A stretch of 64,000 nucleotides of DNA from Bacteroidia bacterium (GTDB lineage: Bacteria; Bacteroidota; Bacteroidia; CAIKAF01): positions 1-64,000 of the forward strand of contig JACVCJ010000017.1 in assembly GCA_016742095.1 (NCBI GenBank), read 5' to 3'. The notes below the pieces were generated by a model, which saw nothing but the letters and a program-made list of their open reading frames with translations, had not been told where the DNA came from and searched no databases. How positions within the stretch are numbered: position 1 is the stretch's first letter; each line of letters opens with the position of its first letter. Both the position numbers and the translations under genes were made by a program. Below are positions 8,392 to 17,569 of this stretch, piece by piece.

Positions 8392-10884
8392 ATGGAAACG
8401 ATTCAGACCCACTTCCGCAAACCCGGTGTTATTGCCGGACTTCTACTTACCCTCCTGGCATCGGCCGTTTACGGCTTTGCACTTTTTATGATCGAACGCA
8501 ATGACGATAGTTTTTTCCGCATCGTGACCGCCAACCTGGTATTTGCGTTCGGCTACAGTATTTTCTGGCTCATACGTTGTTTCCGCGAAAGGAATACAAG
8601 TCGGGTGTATCTCCCGTTCGTGTATGCACTCTGGCTCCTGAGCTGCTTCAGCTGTAACCTGTTCATCAACATTTTCGAGAACCTGCCGCCCTGGGTGTAC
8701 CTGGTCACGGCCCTGTTCTGCCTTTCTTCCTGGATCCTGTACTGGGATGTAGCGTCGCGTTTCCTGCGCGCACTGGCCGGTTTTGTGAACGGGGTCAGCC
8801 TCTGGCTCATGCTGTACTATGCGTTTTTCCTGCTGCCTTACCTGCCGCACAGTTTCTTTGGAATTATTGTACTGGGCATCGGTCTGCACGGCTTTGCCCC
8901 GGGGTTTATCCTGCTGCTGCACGGTTTTGGGCTGTATGCGGTATTTACAGAGCAGGGACGCGGGCCGGCCGCTTTTATCAGTGGCTTCTGTACGACCGGA
9001 CTTTTCATCGTGTTCTTTACCCTGGCCATGCAGCACAAAGCATCGGAAATTAAGCGCTACGCGAATGCCGGCCGTTTTTCTTCCGGCAGCGATCTGCCCG
9101 AATGGGTGCGCGTTTCGCAGCAGCTGGCCCCGGATTATTTCAGTGCGCTTATTCTAAAGAAGGACCTGGTGTACACCGGATCTGATAATTTTTTCACGTT
9201 CGATCTGTCGGGGCCTTTTGGCAATACCCTTAACTATAATGAGCGCAAAATACATGATCCCCTGCTGAACCTGGCCTATCTCTTTGTAGAAGAGCCCCTG
9301 TCCTCGAAAGACGACCGCATCCGCATCCTGGAGGCCAATTTCGGCGAACGTCTGCAAACCGAGCGCCGCCTCTGGTCGGGGCAGAACCTGCGCACCCTTT
9401 CACTTACCGAAGATGTGCTCATTTTCCCGGGATCCCGCCTTGCCTATACTGAACTGACCCTGGAGACGGAAAACCTGTACAGACGGAACGGAGAGGCCCT
9501 CTATGCTTTCCGCCTGCCCGAAGGATCGGTGGCTTCTTCGCTGTCTTTATGGGTGAACGGTATCGAACGTAAGGCGGTACTGGCTTCCAAAAGCGAGGCG
9601 GGGGCCGCCTACGACCAGGTAGTAGGTGTGGAAAGGCGCGATCCCGCGTTGCTGCAGTGGCGCGAGGGAAACCGCATCGTAGTACGCGTGTTCCCCGTAG
9701 TGGAAGGAGCTCCGCGGCGTTTTAAGATCGGCGTCACCACTCCGCTCCGTGTGCAGGGCGATAAGGTGCTGTACCAGAGCATCGGCATTAAAGGGCCGGA
9801 CCTGGCTTCGGCAGATGCTGTAACGCGGGTGCGTGTGGCCGGGGAAGCCGTACCGGAGTTCAGCAGCAAACATTTTGAGCGGGAAAAAGAGGGTTTCTAC
9901 CGGGAAACTTCCGGTGTGCAGGCCTGGACGCTGAGCCTGGATAAAAGCGTGTTGCAGCCGCAGGTATTCCGCTGGGAAGATCGTGGATATCTTTTGCAGG
10001 AAGCCCGTACGGAAACCCGCCCGGCAGATTATAAAGCCGTGGTGCTGGATCTAAATGCCGCCTGGACGGAAGCCGAAGCGCGCAGCTGGCTGGATACGGT
10101 GAAGGACATGCCGCTGTACGTACTGGAAGAAGGCCGTAAAAAACGCCTCCATGCCGAAAATTTTGAAGAGGTATGGAAAGCGTATTCCGCATACCGTTAC
10201 ACACTGCCCGCTCTTTATGCACTGTCTGCCGGAGACCTGCTGGTTACGCGTTCCGGCGATTTTTCCCCCAATTTTGATGAACTGGAAGGAAGCGCGTTCC
10301 TGGAACAGACCCGCAACGGGGGCCGGGCACGTGGGCTGCGCGTACTGAATACCGGTCCGCAGCTGAGCCCCTACTGGCACACGCTGCGCGAACAGCATTA
10401 TGCACAGGTGATGAACGTAAGTCCGGAAGAAGCGCTGAAACTGGTAAGTACCCACAGTTACCCGGTGTATGCGGACAGCGGGGACATGATCCATATACAG
10501 GACGCGCAGCTTTCCCTTTCCCTGGCCGATTCTGCTGAAAAAGCGCTGCCCTCGGACAATGATCATATTTACCGCCTGTATGCCTACGGACGCGTGCTGC
10601 AGGAACACCTGGGCGCGGAAGCCGATACGTCGGAGCACAACAGGGCCTATGTGGCGCTGGCGGAAGATGCCCATATCGTGAGCCCGGTAAGCTCTATGCT
10701 GGTGCTGGAGACCGATGCCGACTACGAACGCACGGGCATCACAGAAAATGAGAACACCCTGGGCAATGCGTCCATGAATAATCACGGAGCCGTGCCCGAA
10801 CCGCACGAATGGGCCCTGATCATTCTCTCCGCGGCCGGTTTGCTGTACTATATACGAAAAAGAAGAAAGAACTATGCTCTTTAA
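8392..10884 (+). CDS. XrtN-system VIT domain protein
   Basis: Large membrane protein of the family found with exosortase N. Residues 1 to about 215 contain six or seven hydrophobic segments. A VIT (vault inter-alpha-trypsin) type domain begins at about residue 335 (RLAYTELTLETENLYRRNGE; EAGAAYDQVV). The C-terminus is a PEP-CTERM-like sorting signal: VPEPHEWALI, a hydrophobic helix, then the basic cluster RKRRK. That is exactly what an exosortase should recognise. The stop overlaps the exosortase gene by 11 bp. The role of the sorted protein is unknown. I am confident of the family by gene pair and tail. Confidence 0.88.
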   Translation: METIQTHFRKPGVIAGLLLTLLASAVYGFALFMIERNDDSFFRIVTANLVFAFGYSIFWLIRCFRERNTSRVYLPFVYALWLLSCFSCNLFINIFENLPPWVYLVTALFCLSSWILYWDVASRFLRALAGFVNGVSLWLMLYYAFFLLPYLPHSFFGIIVLGIGLHGFAPGFILLLHGFGLYAVFTEQGRGPAAFISGFCTTGLFIVFFTLAMQHKASEIKRYANAGRFSSGSDLPEWVRVSQQLAPDYFSALILKKDLVYTGSDNFFTFDLSGPFGNTLNYNERKIHDPLLNLAYLFVEEPLSSKDDRIRILEANFGERLQTERRLWSGQNLRTLSLTEDVLIFPGSRLAYTELTLETENLYRRNGEALYAFRLPEGSVASSLSLWVNGIERKAVLASKSEAGAAYDQVVGVERRDPALLQWREGNRIVVRVFPVVEGAPRRFKIGVTTPLRVQGDKVLYQSIGIKGPDLASADAVTRVRVAGEAVPEFSSKHFEREKEGFYRETSGVQAWTLSLDKSVLQPQVFRWEDRGYLLQEARTETRPADYKAVVLDLNAAWTEAEARSWLDTVKDMPLYVLEEGRKKRLHAENFEEVWKAYSAYRYTLPALYALSAGDLLVTRSGDFSPNFDELEGSAFLEQTRNGGRARGLRVLNTGPQLSPYWHTLREQHYAQVMNVSPEEALKLVSTHSYPVYADSGDMIHIQDAQLSLSLADSAEKALPSDNDHIYRLYAYGRVLQEHLGAEADTSEHNRAYVALAEDAHIVSPVSSMLVLETDADYERTGITENENTLGNASMNNHGAVPEPHEWALIILSAAGLLYYIRKRRKNYAL

Positions 10885-12160
10885 TGCCGACCTGCGTTCT
10901 ATTCCTGTTCCAAAGGTAAAAGCAGTGCCTCTTGCAGGCCTGCTTTACTTTTTGCTGTTGCTCGTCAATTACCGCACATTACAGACCGGCCTGGGCTCCA
11001 ACCTGTCCGTATTACTGGGCGCGGCCCTTCTGTTCGTATATGCTTCAAGGCCTGCGTCCCCACGTATGTACTACGGAGTTTCCGTTCTGGTGCTGCTGCT
11101 GTTCTTCTGCTCCTGGCAACTCTTTACACGCTCTACGCTATCGCTGGCCCTGGTATTGACGGGTATCCTGCTTTTTTACCTGCATACCGGCCGTTTTTCC
11201 GCAGGGGCGTTTTTGCTCTTTATTTTTTGTACAAGTGTGTCAGATAAACTCATCATGGAGTTCAGCGTGGAGATAAAGCAGGAACTTTGTACCTGGGCCT
11301 ACCTGAGCCTGAAAGATGTGCTGTCCATCGAAAAGCAGGAAGGCGTACATCTCTGGATCTCCGGCAGGCGCATCAGTGTGGATACGGCCTGTATGGGACT
11401 TTCCATGTTACGTACGGGCTTTTTGTGTGCCGTGGCCCTGCTCAGCCTCGAAGAAAAAAGAAGCGGCCGGCGTTTTTCGTATATGCAATACCTGCTGGTT
11501 TTTGCGCTTGCTTTATTTTGTATAATACTGTCTAATTATTGCCGCATACTGATCCTGCTGCTTACGGGAAATACAGAAGAAAACCTGCTGCACCAGCTCA
11601 TCGGACTTAGCTGTTTTGCGCTTTACATACTGCTGCCCCTGTTCCTGCTTTTCCGTTTTATGAAGCCCCGTACGCCTTACCGCGAAGTGCGGCCGGGATC
11701 TTCGTATATACCTGTTTTTATTTTTGGTATACTTATGATCATTGCGGGGGCGCTCAGCCTGCGTATGGAAAAAGGACCGGAGTACAGTCGCATCCTCGAG
11801 GGATTGTCTACAGCGGGCGGGGAATGGATAAACCCCGAAGTATATAAAATACAGCAGGAAGGGAAACTGATCTATATAAAAACGGCTTCCCATTCGCCCA
11901 TGCTCTGCTGGACGGGCAGCGGATATCACGTGCTGCGGGACTACATCAGCACATACGAACATAAACCGGCCCACTGCACCCTGCTCGAAAAGGACGGCAA
12001 AGTGCTCTACTCCTACTGGTGGTACGAGAACGGCAGCGAACGGGCGCTTTCGTTCCCCGAAGTGATGCTTACACAGCTGTTCACGGGTAGTCCGGCGCGG
12101 CTGATCAATGTGACACTGGAGGAAGAAACGGGCCTGCTTACTTCAGCACAAATTCAGTAA
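10874..12160 (+). CDS. xrtN: Exosortase N (XrtN)
   Basis: Integral-membrane transpeptidase/protease of the exosortase family, thought to cut and transfer proteins with PEP-type C-terminal signals. The catalytic triad is visible: Cys173 in DTACMGLSML, Arg224 in SNYCRILILL and His240 in LLHQLIGL. About eight hydrophobic segments cover residues 18-270. A soluble extension of about 150 residues follows (about 275-428), longer than in plain exosortases. The gene overlaps its presumed substrate gene by 11 bp, so the pair is a dedicated one-enzyme, one-target system. The end overlaps the convergent TPR gene by 23 bp. Confidence 0.88.
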   Translation: MLFNADLRSIPVPKVKAVPLAGLLYFLLLLVNYRTLQTGLGSNLSVLLGAALLFVYASRPASPRMYYGVSVLVLLLFFCSWQLFTRSTLSLALVLTGILLFYLHTGRFSAGAFLLFIFCTSVSDKLIMEFSVEIKQELCTWAYLSLKDVLSIEKQEGVHLWISGRRISVDTACMGLSMLRTGFLCAVALLSLEEKRSGRRFSYMQYLLVFALALFCIILSNYCRILILLLTGNTEENLLHQLIGLSCFALYILLPLFLLFRFMKPRTPYREVRPGSSYIPVFIFGILMIIAGALSLRMEKGPEYSRILEGLSTAGGEWINPEVYKIQQEGKLIYIKTASHSPMLCWTGSGYHVLRDYISTYEHKPAHCTLLEKDGKVLYSYWWYENGSERALSFPEVMLTQLFTGSPARLINVTLEEETGLLTSAQIQ

Positions 12161-13355
12161 AGAAGGAGTGTATCCTGTTGTCCGGGCTGTTCTTGTAATG
12201 GATCCACTGTGTGTGAAAATTCATGTGGTACTGGATCAGCAGTACGTAGGGCTCCAGGTAGCCGGCGTTCATGGCTTCGCGGGCGCGGGTAAATTCAGCG
12301 GCCTGTCCGTATTCGCTTTCCAGCATTTTTTTCCAGGCATACACCTCGGGGTAACGCGTCCCTTCCAGCAGCATATCGCCTTCCAGGGCGCCTTCCACCA
12401 GTTTGTTGGTATAGGCCTGCCGGGCGGCGTCCAGGTATACTTTCCAGGCTCCGCTCACTTTGGTCTTATCGTCGCTGAGTGCCTTCGCAGGCTCTACACC
12501 CCGCTTTACCCACTGGTAATTGAAGTTCCGGTCCAGTTTTTCGGCGATCATTTCCAGTTTGGCGATCATGCCTTTTTCGGGGAACAGCGTAAGTCCGTCG
12601 ATACAGGCTTCCAGTGCCTCTTCGTAACGGGCCGATTTGTAATAGGCATCCGTGAGGTATTTCGCCGGTTCCATTTCGTAGGGGAATCGTTTTTTACAGA
12701 GATCGAAATATTTAATGGCGCTGTCGTAGTCCTGTTTCAGGTAATAGGCGTCGCCCAGGTACAGCGATGCTTTGTAGTAATCGGGCTGTATGGCCAGGGC
12801 TTCGCGGTAAAGAACGGCCGCCTGGTTATAGTCCTTGATCTGGAATTTTGCTTCGGCTTTCTCGAAGACCTTCAGGGCCCCGGGATCGATATCCGCCGTA
12901 TGCTTGATGTCGAGGTATTGCATCCGGTAATAGATCCAGAGAAATTCCGCTTCGGACTGGTACAGGGCGCGAATGAAGAACTGTTTCATTTCCCAGGATT
13001 CTTTGGTGGGCAGAGAAATATTGATGGTACGCGACCCCGTATCGTTTTTCACATTATCTATCTTCCACAGAGCTTCGGAAAGCATGCCGGCAAAGGCTTC
13101 CGAAGAAAGAGCCGGGGGAAGGCTGGTCTTCCGGTTCTGCGCGCGAACCATATACAGCTGGGCCAGCAGGCTCCATACCTGGTCTTCCGGTTCTTTGGCA
13201 AGCACCTTTTCTACATCGGCGATCGCTTTATCGAAATTCCCGCTTTTAAATACTTCTACAGCTTTGTTCAGTTTTTTTGCGGAAGCATCGCTTAACTGTG
13301 CATGTACCCGGAGAAACAACAGGCCTGTAAGGAGCAGGAAGAATACTTTTTTCAT
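12138..13355 (-). CDS. Secreted tetratricopeptide-repeat protein
   Basis: A 405-aa exported protein with a clear signal peptide (MKKVFFLLLTGLLFLRVHA, probably cut before Gln). TPR-like helical pairs are visible at about 25-60 (LNKAVEVFKSGNFDKAIADV) and about 165-280 (AEAKFQIKDYNQAAVLYREA; LYLGDAYYLKQDYDSAIKYF; YKSARYEEALEACIDGL). The rest is helical without a recognised domain. The frame continues 22 codons upstream, but the signal peptide fixes the start at 13355. No lipobox. It is probably periplasmic and acts in protein-protein contacts; the partner is unknown. Confidence 0.85.
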   Translation of the reverse strand: MKKVFFLLLTGLLFLRVHAQLSDASAKKLNKAVEVFKSGNFDKAIADVEKVLAKEPEDQVWSLLAQLYMVRAQNRKTSLPPALSSEAFAGMLSEALWKIDNVKNDTGSRTINISLPTKESWEMKQFFIRALYQSEAEFLWIYYRMQYLDIKHTADIDPGALKVFEKAEAKFQIKDYNQAAVLYREALAIQPDYYKASLYLGDAYYLKQDYDSAIKYFDLCKKRFPYEMEPAKYLTDAYYKSARYEEALEACIDGLTLFPEKGMIAKLEMIAEKLDRNFNYQWVKRGVEPAKALSDDKTKVSGAWKVYLDAARQAYTNKLVEGALEGDMLLEGTRYPEVYAWKKMLESEYGQAAEFTRAREAMNAGYLEPYVLLIQYHMNFHTQWIHYKNSPDNRIHSFFTEFVLK

Positions 13356-13515
13356 TTGGAATAGATAGATTTTAGATAGAAACAGTGTAAAAACAGTCAG
13401 GATACAGGTATTGTAAGTCAACCTGTAGTATATATAACAAAGAACGAAAATAATATTGTATAACTAAAAAGATAAATTATTTATTTTATCGGCGGAAAAG
13501 TCTCTTTATTTAGCT

Positions 13516-14118
13516 TTATTTCTTCCGTAACCAGCCCAGGATACCGCTTCCCTCGATCTTATAGGTGCCGTTTTTCTGCGTCAGTGTAAATGTCTCACGG
13601 GAAGATGCCGCCGGGCCGGGATTCTGCTGTATGATCTCTACCTCATCCGTGCGCACTGCCGAAATAATGGCCACATGCCCGTAGGGATTCCAGTTGTTGC
13701 CGTCGTACACGAGCAGATCGCCCGTGCGCGGCGCCGTAGCCGAGGGATTGGCATATTGGGTAAGATTGCGGGCCTTGTTGTAGCTGCCGTCGGACAGGCT
13801 TTTGTTGTAAAAGCTTTTGGCATGTCCGTACGAATCGGGCATTTTGTGTTTGTAATGCTGGTAGTAGTATCGTTTTACGAACTCTACGCACTGGTATTTC
13901 AGTCCGAGGTTATAGCCGTCGGCCGTGGTGTTACGTCCGGACACATTGCTGATGGGCCCGTTGTAGTACACCCGCACCCTGTTGAGGCTGTCTACCGGAT
14001 CGCCGATACTGCGCAGCAGCGGATAGCGGTAAAAACGGGTGTGGGCAGCTGCAAGCGAAAGCAGGCAGAACAGTCCGGAAAGGACAAAAACGAGGGATTT
14101 GCGTACAGGTGTGAACAT
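13516..14118 (-). CDS. Secreted CHAP-domain peptidoglycan hydrolase-like protein
   Basis: A 200-aa protein with an N-terminal signal segment (residues about 7-25) and one CHAP (NlpC/P60-like) domain. The catalytic cysteine is Cys77 in LKYQCVEFVKRYY and the histidine His148 in NPYGHVAII, followed by the polar VEIIQQN that usually supplies the third residue. CHAP domains cut amide bonds in cell-wall peptides. There is no cell-wall-binding repeat. It is divergent from panD and stands alone. Confidence 0.87.
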   Translation of the reverse strand: MFTPVRKSLVFVLSGLFCLLSLAAAHTRFYRYPLLRSIGDPVDSLNRVRVYYNGPISNVSGRNTTADGYNLGLKYQCVEFVKRYYYQHYKHKMPDSYGHAKSFYNKSLSDGSYNKARNLTQYANPSATAPRTGDLLVYDGNNWNPYGHVAIISAVRTDEVEIIQQNPGPAASSRETFTLTQKNGTYKIEGSGILGWLRKK

Positions 14119-14267
14119 GCTCTAAAGTAGGCATTTTCAGCATATACAGATGCAAAGAAGCGTTAAAAGAAAAACGCTGCCCTTCGGGCCAAAGTCATAT
14201 ATATGCCCTGAGGCCTGCGCCGGAGGAAGAAAGCCCCGGAAGCCCCTGGTTCAGGGAGTGTTAATTT

Positions 14268-14300
14268 TTTGGTTCGGCCTTCAAATATTGCGTACCTTTG
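14268..14300 (+). promoter_or_regulatory. panD promoter
   Basis: TTTG (14268-14271) and TACCTTTG (14293-14300) are 21 bp apart, a good Bacteroidota sigma promoter. The panD ATG follows 8 bases later. This is one of the clearest promoters in the window. Confidence 0.65.
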
Positions 14301-14308
14301 CAGCCGCT

Positions 14309-14659
14309 ATGTTAGTTACAGTACTAAAGTCGAAGATACACCGCGTAAAGGTTACGGAAGCCGACCTGGATTATATCGGTTCCGTTACCATTGACGAAGA
14401 TCTGATGGATGCGGCCAATTTGCTGGAAGGTGAACAGGTGCATATTTTCAATTATACGAACGGCGAACGTTTTATTACCTATGTGATAAAAGGGGAGCGG
14501 GGTTCCGGCGTTATCTGCCTGAACGGTCCCGCAGCACGTAAGGTTTCCGTGGGCGATAACGTGATCATCGTGGCCTATGCCTCCATGAGCATGGAAGAAG
14601 CCCGTACGTTCAAACCCTCTGTGATCTTCCCCGATACCGAAACCAATAAACTGCGTTAA
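14309..14659 (+). CDS. panD: Aspartate 1-decarboxylase
   Basis: Pyruvoyl enzyme that makes beta-alanine from aspartate for pantothenate/CoA synthesis. The 116-aa proenzyme has the normal length. Self-cleavage between Gly24 and Ser25 in DYIGSVTID gives the pyruvoyl group. Lys9 and the later NGPAARK motif are conserved. The start at 14309 is set by the promoter ending at 14300. The stop codon overlaps the ATG of the flippase-like gene (TAATG), so at least three genes (panD, flippase-like, rfaE2) form one operon. Confidence 0.96.
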   Translation: MLVTVLKSKIHRVKVTEADLDYIGSVTIDEDLMDAANLLEGEQVHIFNYTNGERFITYVIKGERGSGVICLNGPAARKVSVGDNVIIVAYASMSMEEARTFKPSVIFPDTETNKLR

Positions 14660-15657
14660 TGGCCGCAAACAGGCTGAAAAGTGTGCTGAAGATCCTCCTG
14701 TTCGGGGGATTGGGTATTTTTCTTGCCTGGTTTTCTCTGCGCAACGTGCCTTTCGAAGAACTGAAAATGCACGCCGCCAAAGCCGATTATTTTTACGTGG
14801 TGCTGGCCATGCTGGTAGGACTGCTCAGTCACCTGCTGCGCGCCCTGCGCTGGAACCAGCTTCTGCAACCCCTCGGTTATAAAGTGCGTACCGCCAATGC
14901 CTTTGCGGCCATACTGGTGGGCTATCTCTTTAACCTGGTAGTGCCCCGCAGCGGCGAAGTGGCCCGTTGCGGTATCGTGCAGAACTACGATAAGGTACCC
15001 GTACAGACCTCCGTGGGGACCGTGGTGGTGGAACGTATCATCGATCTGGTTTTCCTGGCCCTGGCCTTTGCCCTTACCTTTGTGCTGGAATTTGACCGCA
15101 TATACGGCTATGCCAGGACCAGTATACTGGCCCCGGTGGCCGATATGGCCGGCCGGCCCTGGTTCTGGCCCGTAATGATCGCCGTGATGCTGGGCGGTAT
15201 GGCGGGATTTTATTTCCTGTTCATCCGTAAAAAACAAAAGCAGGCCGAAGAAAAAAGCGGCGGACTGCGTAAATTTATAGACGGTTTCCTGGACGGGCTC
15301 AAAAGCATCCGTCATCTGCAGCGCCCCTTCCTGTTCATTGCCTATTCGGCCGGGATCTGGCTTTGCTACTACGTAATGCTGTACATCGGCTTTTTTGCTT
15401 TCGAAGGCATGGGCGACCTGGGACCCGGAGCGGCTTTGGCCGTATTCTCCTTCGGCACCATCGGTATGATCGTAACCCCGGGCGGCATCGGTGCATACCC
15501 GGTACTGCTGGGCGAAACACTGGCCCAGTACGGGGTAAATACCGCCGAAGGCGTCAGCTTTGGCTGGATCATCTGGGGAGCACAAACCCTGCTTTTTATC
15601 ATCACCGGAACGATTTCTTTAGTAATATTGCCAATAATTAATACGCGAAAATCTTGA
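14659..15657 (+). CDS. Flippase-like (LPG synthase TM region) membrane protein
   Basis: Integral membrane protein of the YbhN/AglD type (lysylphosphatidylglycerol synthase TM region family), 332 aa with about eight hydrophobic segments. Family marks are [47 protein letters not shown] and [15 protein letters not shown]. There is no C-terminal aminoacyl-transfer domain, so it is not a full MprF. Members are thought to move lipids or lipid-linked sugars. Its place between panD and rfaE2, with overlapping codons at both ends (TAATG and TTGA), fits an envelope role. Confidence 0.87.
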   Translation: MAANRLKSVLKILLFGGLGIFLAWFSLRNVPFEELKMHAAKADYFYVVLAMLVGLLSHLLRALRWNQLLQPLGYKVRTANAFAAILVGYLFNLVVPRSGEVARCGIVQNYDKVPVQTSVGTVVVERIIDLVFLALAFALTFVLEFDRIYGYARTSILAPVADMAGRPWFWPVMIAVMLGGMAGFYFLFIRKKQKQAEEKSGGLRKFIDGFLDGLKSIRHLQRPFLFIAYSAGIWLCYYVMLYIGFFAFEGMGDLGPGAALAVFSFGTIGMIVTPGGIGAYPVLLGETLAQYGVNTAEGVSFGWIIWGAQTLLFIITGTISLVILPIINTRKS

Positions 15658-16148
15658 AATTAGCAGATATCATACAAAGTAAGTTTCCCGAGGGAGAAGA
15701 TGTGGAACGCTATGCCTACCGCATGGGATTCATCGGGAAAAAAGTGGTGTTCACCAATGGTTGTTTTGATGTGTTGCACCGCGGGCATCTTACCTACCTG
15801 CGCGAAGCCGCGGAACTGGGCGATATACTCATCGTCGGCCTCAATTCAGATGCTTCGGTAAAACGTCTCAAAGGCGAGGACCGCCCCCTGAATAAGGAAG
15901 AGGACCGTGCCCTGGCCCTGGCCTCCCTGCTGTTTGTGGACGCCGTGGTGATCTTTGACGAGGATACCCCCGAGACCCTCATCAAACGCGTAAAACCGCA
16001 TGTACTGGTAAAAGGCGGCGATTATAATGAAAATACGATCGTGGGAGCCAGCTTTGTAAAGGCAGCCGGCGGCGAAGTAAAGGTCATTCCTTTTATCGAA
16101 GGGTACAGCACTACGAATTTTATCGAGCAGGTAAAAGCGAAAGGCTGA
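15654..16148 (+). CDS. rfaE2: D-glycero-beta-D-manno-heptose 1-phosphate adenylyltransferase-type protein
   Basis: Stand-alone nucleotidyltransferase domain, 164 aa, of the RfaE2/HldE C-terminal type, which activates heptose 1-phosphate for LPS core synthesis. It has the signature [17 protein letters not shown] (cytidylyltransferase HxGH as HRGH), [13 protein letters not shown], and the substrate loop [16 protein letters not shown] ending in GYSTTNFI. The only start in register is TTG at 15654, overlapping the previous stop as TTGA. A close relative could instead make CDP-glycerol or CDP-ethanolamine, but the KGGDY motif favours the heptose enzyme. Confidence 0.85.
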   Translation: MKLADIIQSKFPEGEDVERYAYRMGFIGKKVVFTNGCFDVLHRGHLTYLREAAELGDILIVGLNSDASVKRLKGEDRPLNKEEDRALALASLLFVDAVVIFDEDTPETLIKRVKPHVLVKGGDYNENTIVGASFVKAAGGEVKVIPFIEGYSTTNFIEQVKAKG

Positions 16149-16151
16149 GCG

Positions 16152-16997
16152 CTACAGGCCGCGTGCGGAAAAGGTATCGCCCTGGCGTACGTCGCCCGAT
16201 TCATATCCTTTTTTAAACCAGTACATACGTTGTTCCGAAGTGCCGTGCGTAAACGCATCGGGAACGGTATAACCCTGTGCTTCCTTCTGCAGGCGGTCGT
16301 CACCGATGGCATTGGCGGCGTTCAGCGCCTCTTCGATATCGCCTTTTTCAATGATGGATTTCATTTTCTGCGCGTGATGCGCCCATACCCCCGCGTAAAA
16401 ATCGGCCTGTAATTCCAGTTTAACCGACATCCGGTTGTACTCGCTTTCGCTTACCCGGCCCCGCATGCGTGCTACATCGCCCGAGGTGCCGAGCAGGTTC
16501 TGCACGTGATGACCCACTTCGTGGGCAATTACGTAGGCACAGGCAAAATCGCCGGGTGCCCGGAAACGGCTCTTCAGTTCATCGAAGAAGCTAAGGTCTA
16601 TGTACACTTTACTATCGGCAGGACAGTAGAACGGGCCGGTCTCCGAAGAGGCCCCGCCGCAGCCCGACTGTACCGAACCGCTGAAAAGTACCAGCTTCGG
16701 ATGTATATACGTTTTTTGGAAATATTCCGGGAAAAGCTTATCCCATACGTCCTCTGTGTCTTTCAGCACCACCGCCGTAAATTCGGCCTGGTCTTCCTGT
16801 GCGGCCTTCTGTTCCGCGCTCATTGGCTGAGTGGTCTGCTGTTCGGCCAGCTGCACCAGTGCCGATGGGTCTTTACTTATAAAAACGGTGATCAGGGCCA
16901 CGATGATACCGATGATACCTCCACCGGCTAAAAGGCCTCTGCCCATACCTCTGCGGTCTTCCACATTGCCGCTTTGTTCACGTCCGCGCCATTTCAT
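16152..16997 (-). CDS. Neutral zinc metallopeptidase (YpfJ family)
   Basis: A 281-aa single-pass membrane protein of the YpfJ/zinc_peptidase family. Residues about 20-42 are the membrane anchor after a basic start (MKWRGREQSGNVEDRRGMGRG). The zinc motif is HEVGHHVQNL, with an upstream FYCPADSKVYIDLSFFDEL and downstream LELQADFYAGVWAHHA supplying the third ligand, and HGTSEQRMYWFKKGY near the end. All motifs are intact. The physiological substrate is unknown. Its 3' end is 3 bp from the convergent rfaE2 stop. Confidence 0.92.
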   Translation of the reverse strand: MKWRGREQSGNVEDRRGMGRGLLAGGGIIGIIVALITVFISKDPSALVQLAEQQTTQPMSAEQKAAQEDQAEFTAVVLKDTEDVWDKLFPEYFQKTYIHPKLVLFSGSVQSGCGGASSETGPFYCPADSKVYIDLSFFDELKSRFRAPGDFACAYVIAHEVGHHVQNLLGTSGDVARMRGRVSESEYNRMSVKLELQADFYAGVWAHHAQKMKSIIEKGDIEEALNAANAIGDDRLQKEAQGYTVPDAFTHGTSEQRMYWFKKGYESGDVRQGDTFSARGL

Positions 16998-17077
16998 ACA
17001 TCCTATTTTCAGGAAATATACACAAAATTGTAAAAACCGGCCGGGATTTACAGATCTTAAACAATTTACAGTGATGT

Positions 17078-17108
17078 AAAAAAAGAGGAGCCGTTGAGCT
17101 CCTCTTTT
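17078..17108. terminator. Rho-independent terminator (both directions)
   Basis: Stem GAGGAGC (17085-17091) with GCTCCTC (17098-17104), a 6-base loop, an A-run before and TTTT after. It lies directly downstream of the relic reading frame at 17137-17215 (minus strand), which it probably once served. Confidence 0.75.
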
Positions 17109-17136
17109 CGTATATGCATTGAACAGTGCGTTTTGC

Positions 17137-17215
17137 TTATTGTTTGATAAAGCTGATCTTTTCGCTCATGCCGTTACCACGATAGAAATAGAAATGCAAG
17201 TTTCAGTTTTCGCAT
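17137..17215 (-). pseudogene. Relic of a secreted T9SS-tailed protein with the middle deleted
   Basis: On the minus strand an ATG at 17215 opens a perfect signal-peptide start (MRKLKLAFLFLSW) that hits a stop at once. The overlapping frame reads FYFYRGNGMSEKISFIKQ and then a stop, which looks like the last residues of a type A T9SS sorting tail (FIKQ end). A terminator follows. The simplest reading is that nearly all of a T9SS-exported gene was lost, leaving its two ends fused out of frame. The rest of the gap 16998-17569 (17216-17541) holds nothing I recognise. Confidence 0.45.
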
Positions 17216-17541
17216 ATGAATAGATAATTGATTACAGCAGGAAAACGTTTTTGAACGAAAGCCCGGGGTATAATGGGGCCATATCGGACAGGGGTATGCT
17301 GAAAAGGAGGGTTCAAACGTTCTGGTATGATAGATTCCAAAACTATGTAAAAAATCAAAGCGGGTATCCTGTTGCGGAATATTTACAATATTTTGGTAGT
17401 TAGAGTTCTATTTTATTTCTGAATGTGAACTATTTAGATTGATATAAAAAAAGGACCTGAAAGCCATTTTAGTATAGTAATAAAGCGAAACGTTCTGTTT
17501 GCTGTTTTGAAAAAACGAATCCGGGTATTGCTTAAAACAAA

Positions 17542-17563
17542 AAAGGCCCCCGCAGGAGCCTTT
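17542..17563 (-). terminator. alaS terminator
   Basis: Hairpin with stem AAAGGC and GCCTTT and inner C/G pairs, followed on the minus strand by an AT-rich T-containing run (TTTTTTGTTTTAAG). It lies 7 bases past the alaS stop. Confidence 0.65.
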
Positions 17564-17569
17564 CTATCA

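Noticed and set aside
12168-13295. Long open frame (375 codons) on the plus strand opposite the TPR gene
   Set aside because: It is the antisense shadow of a gene with a signal peptide and TPR motifs. Its own translation shows no protein-like pattern.
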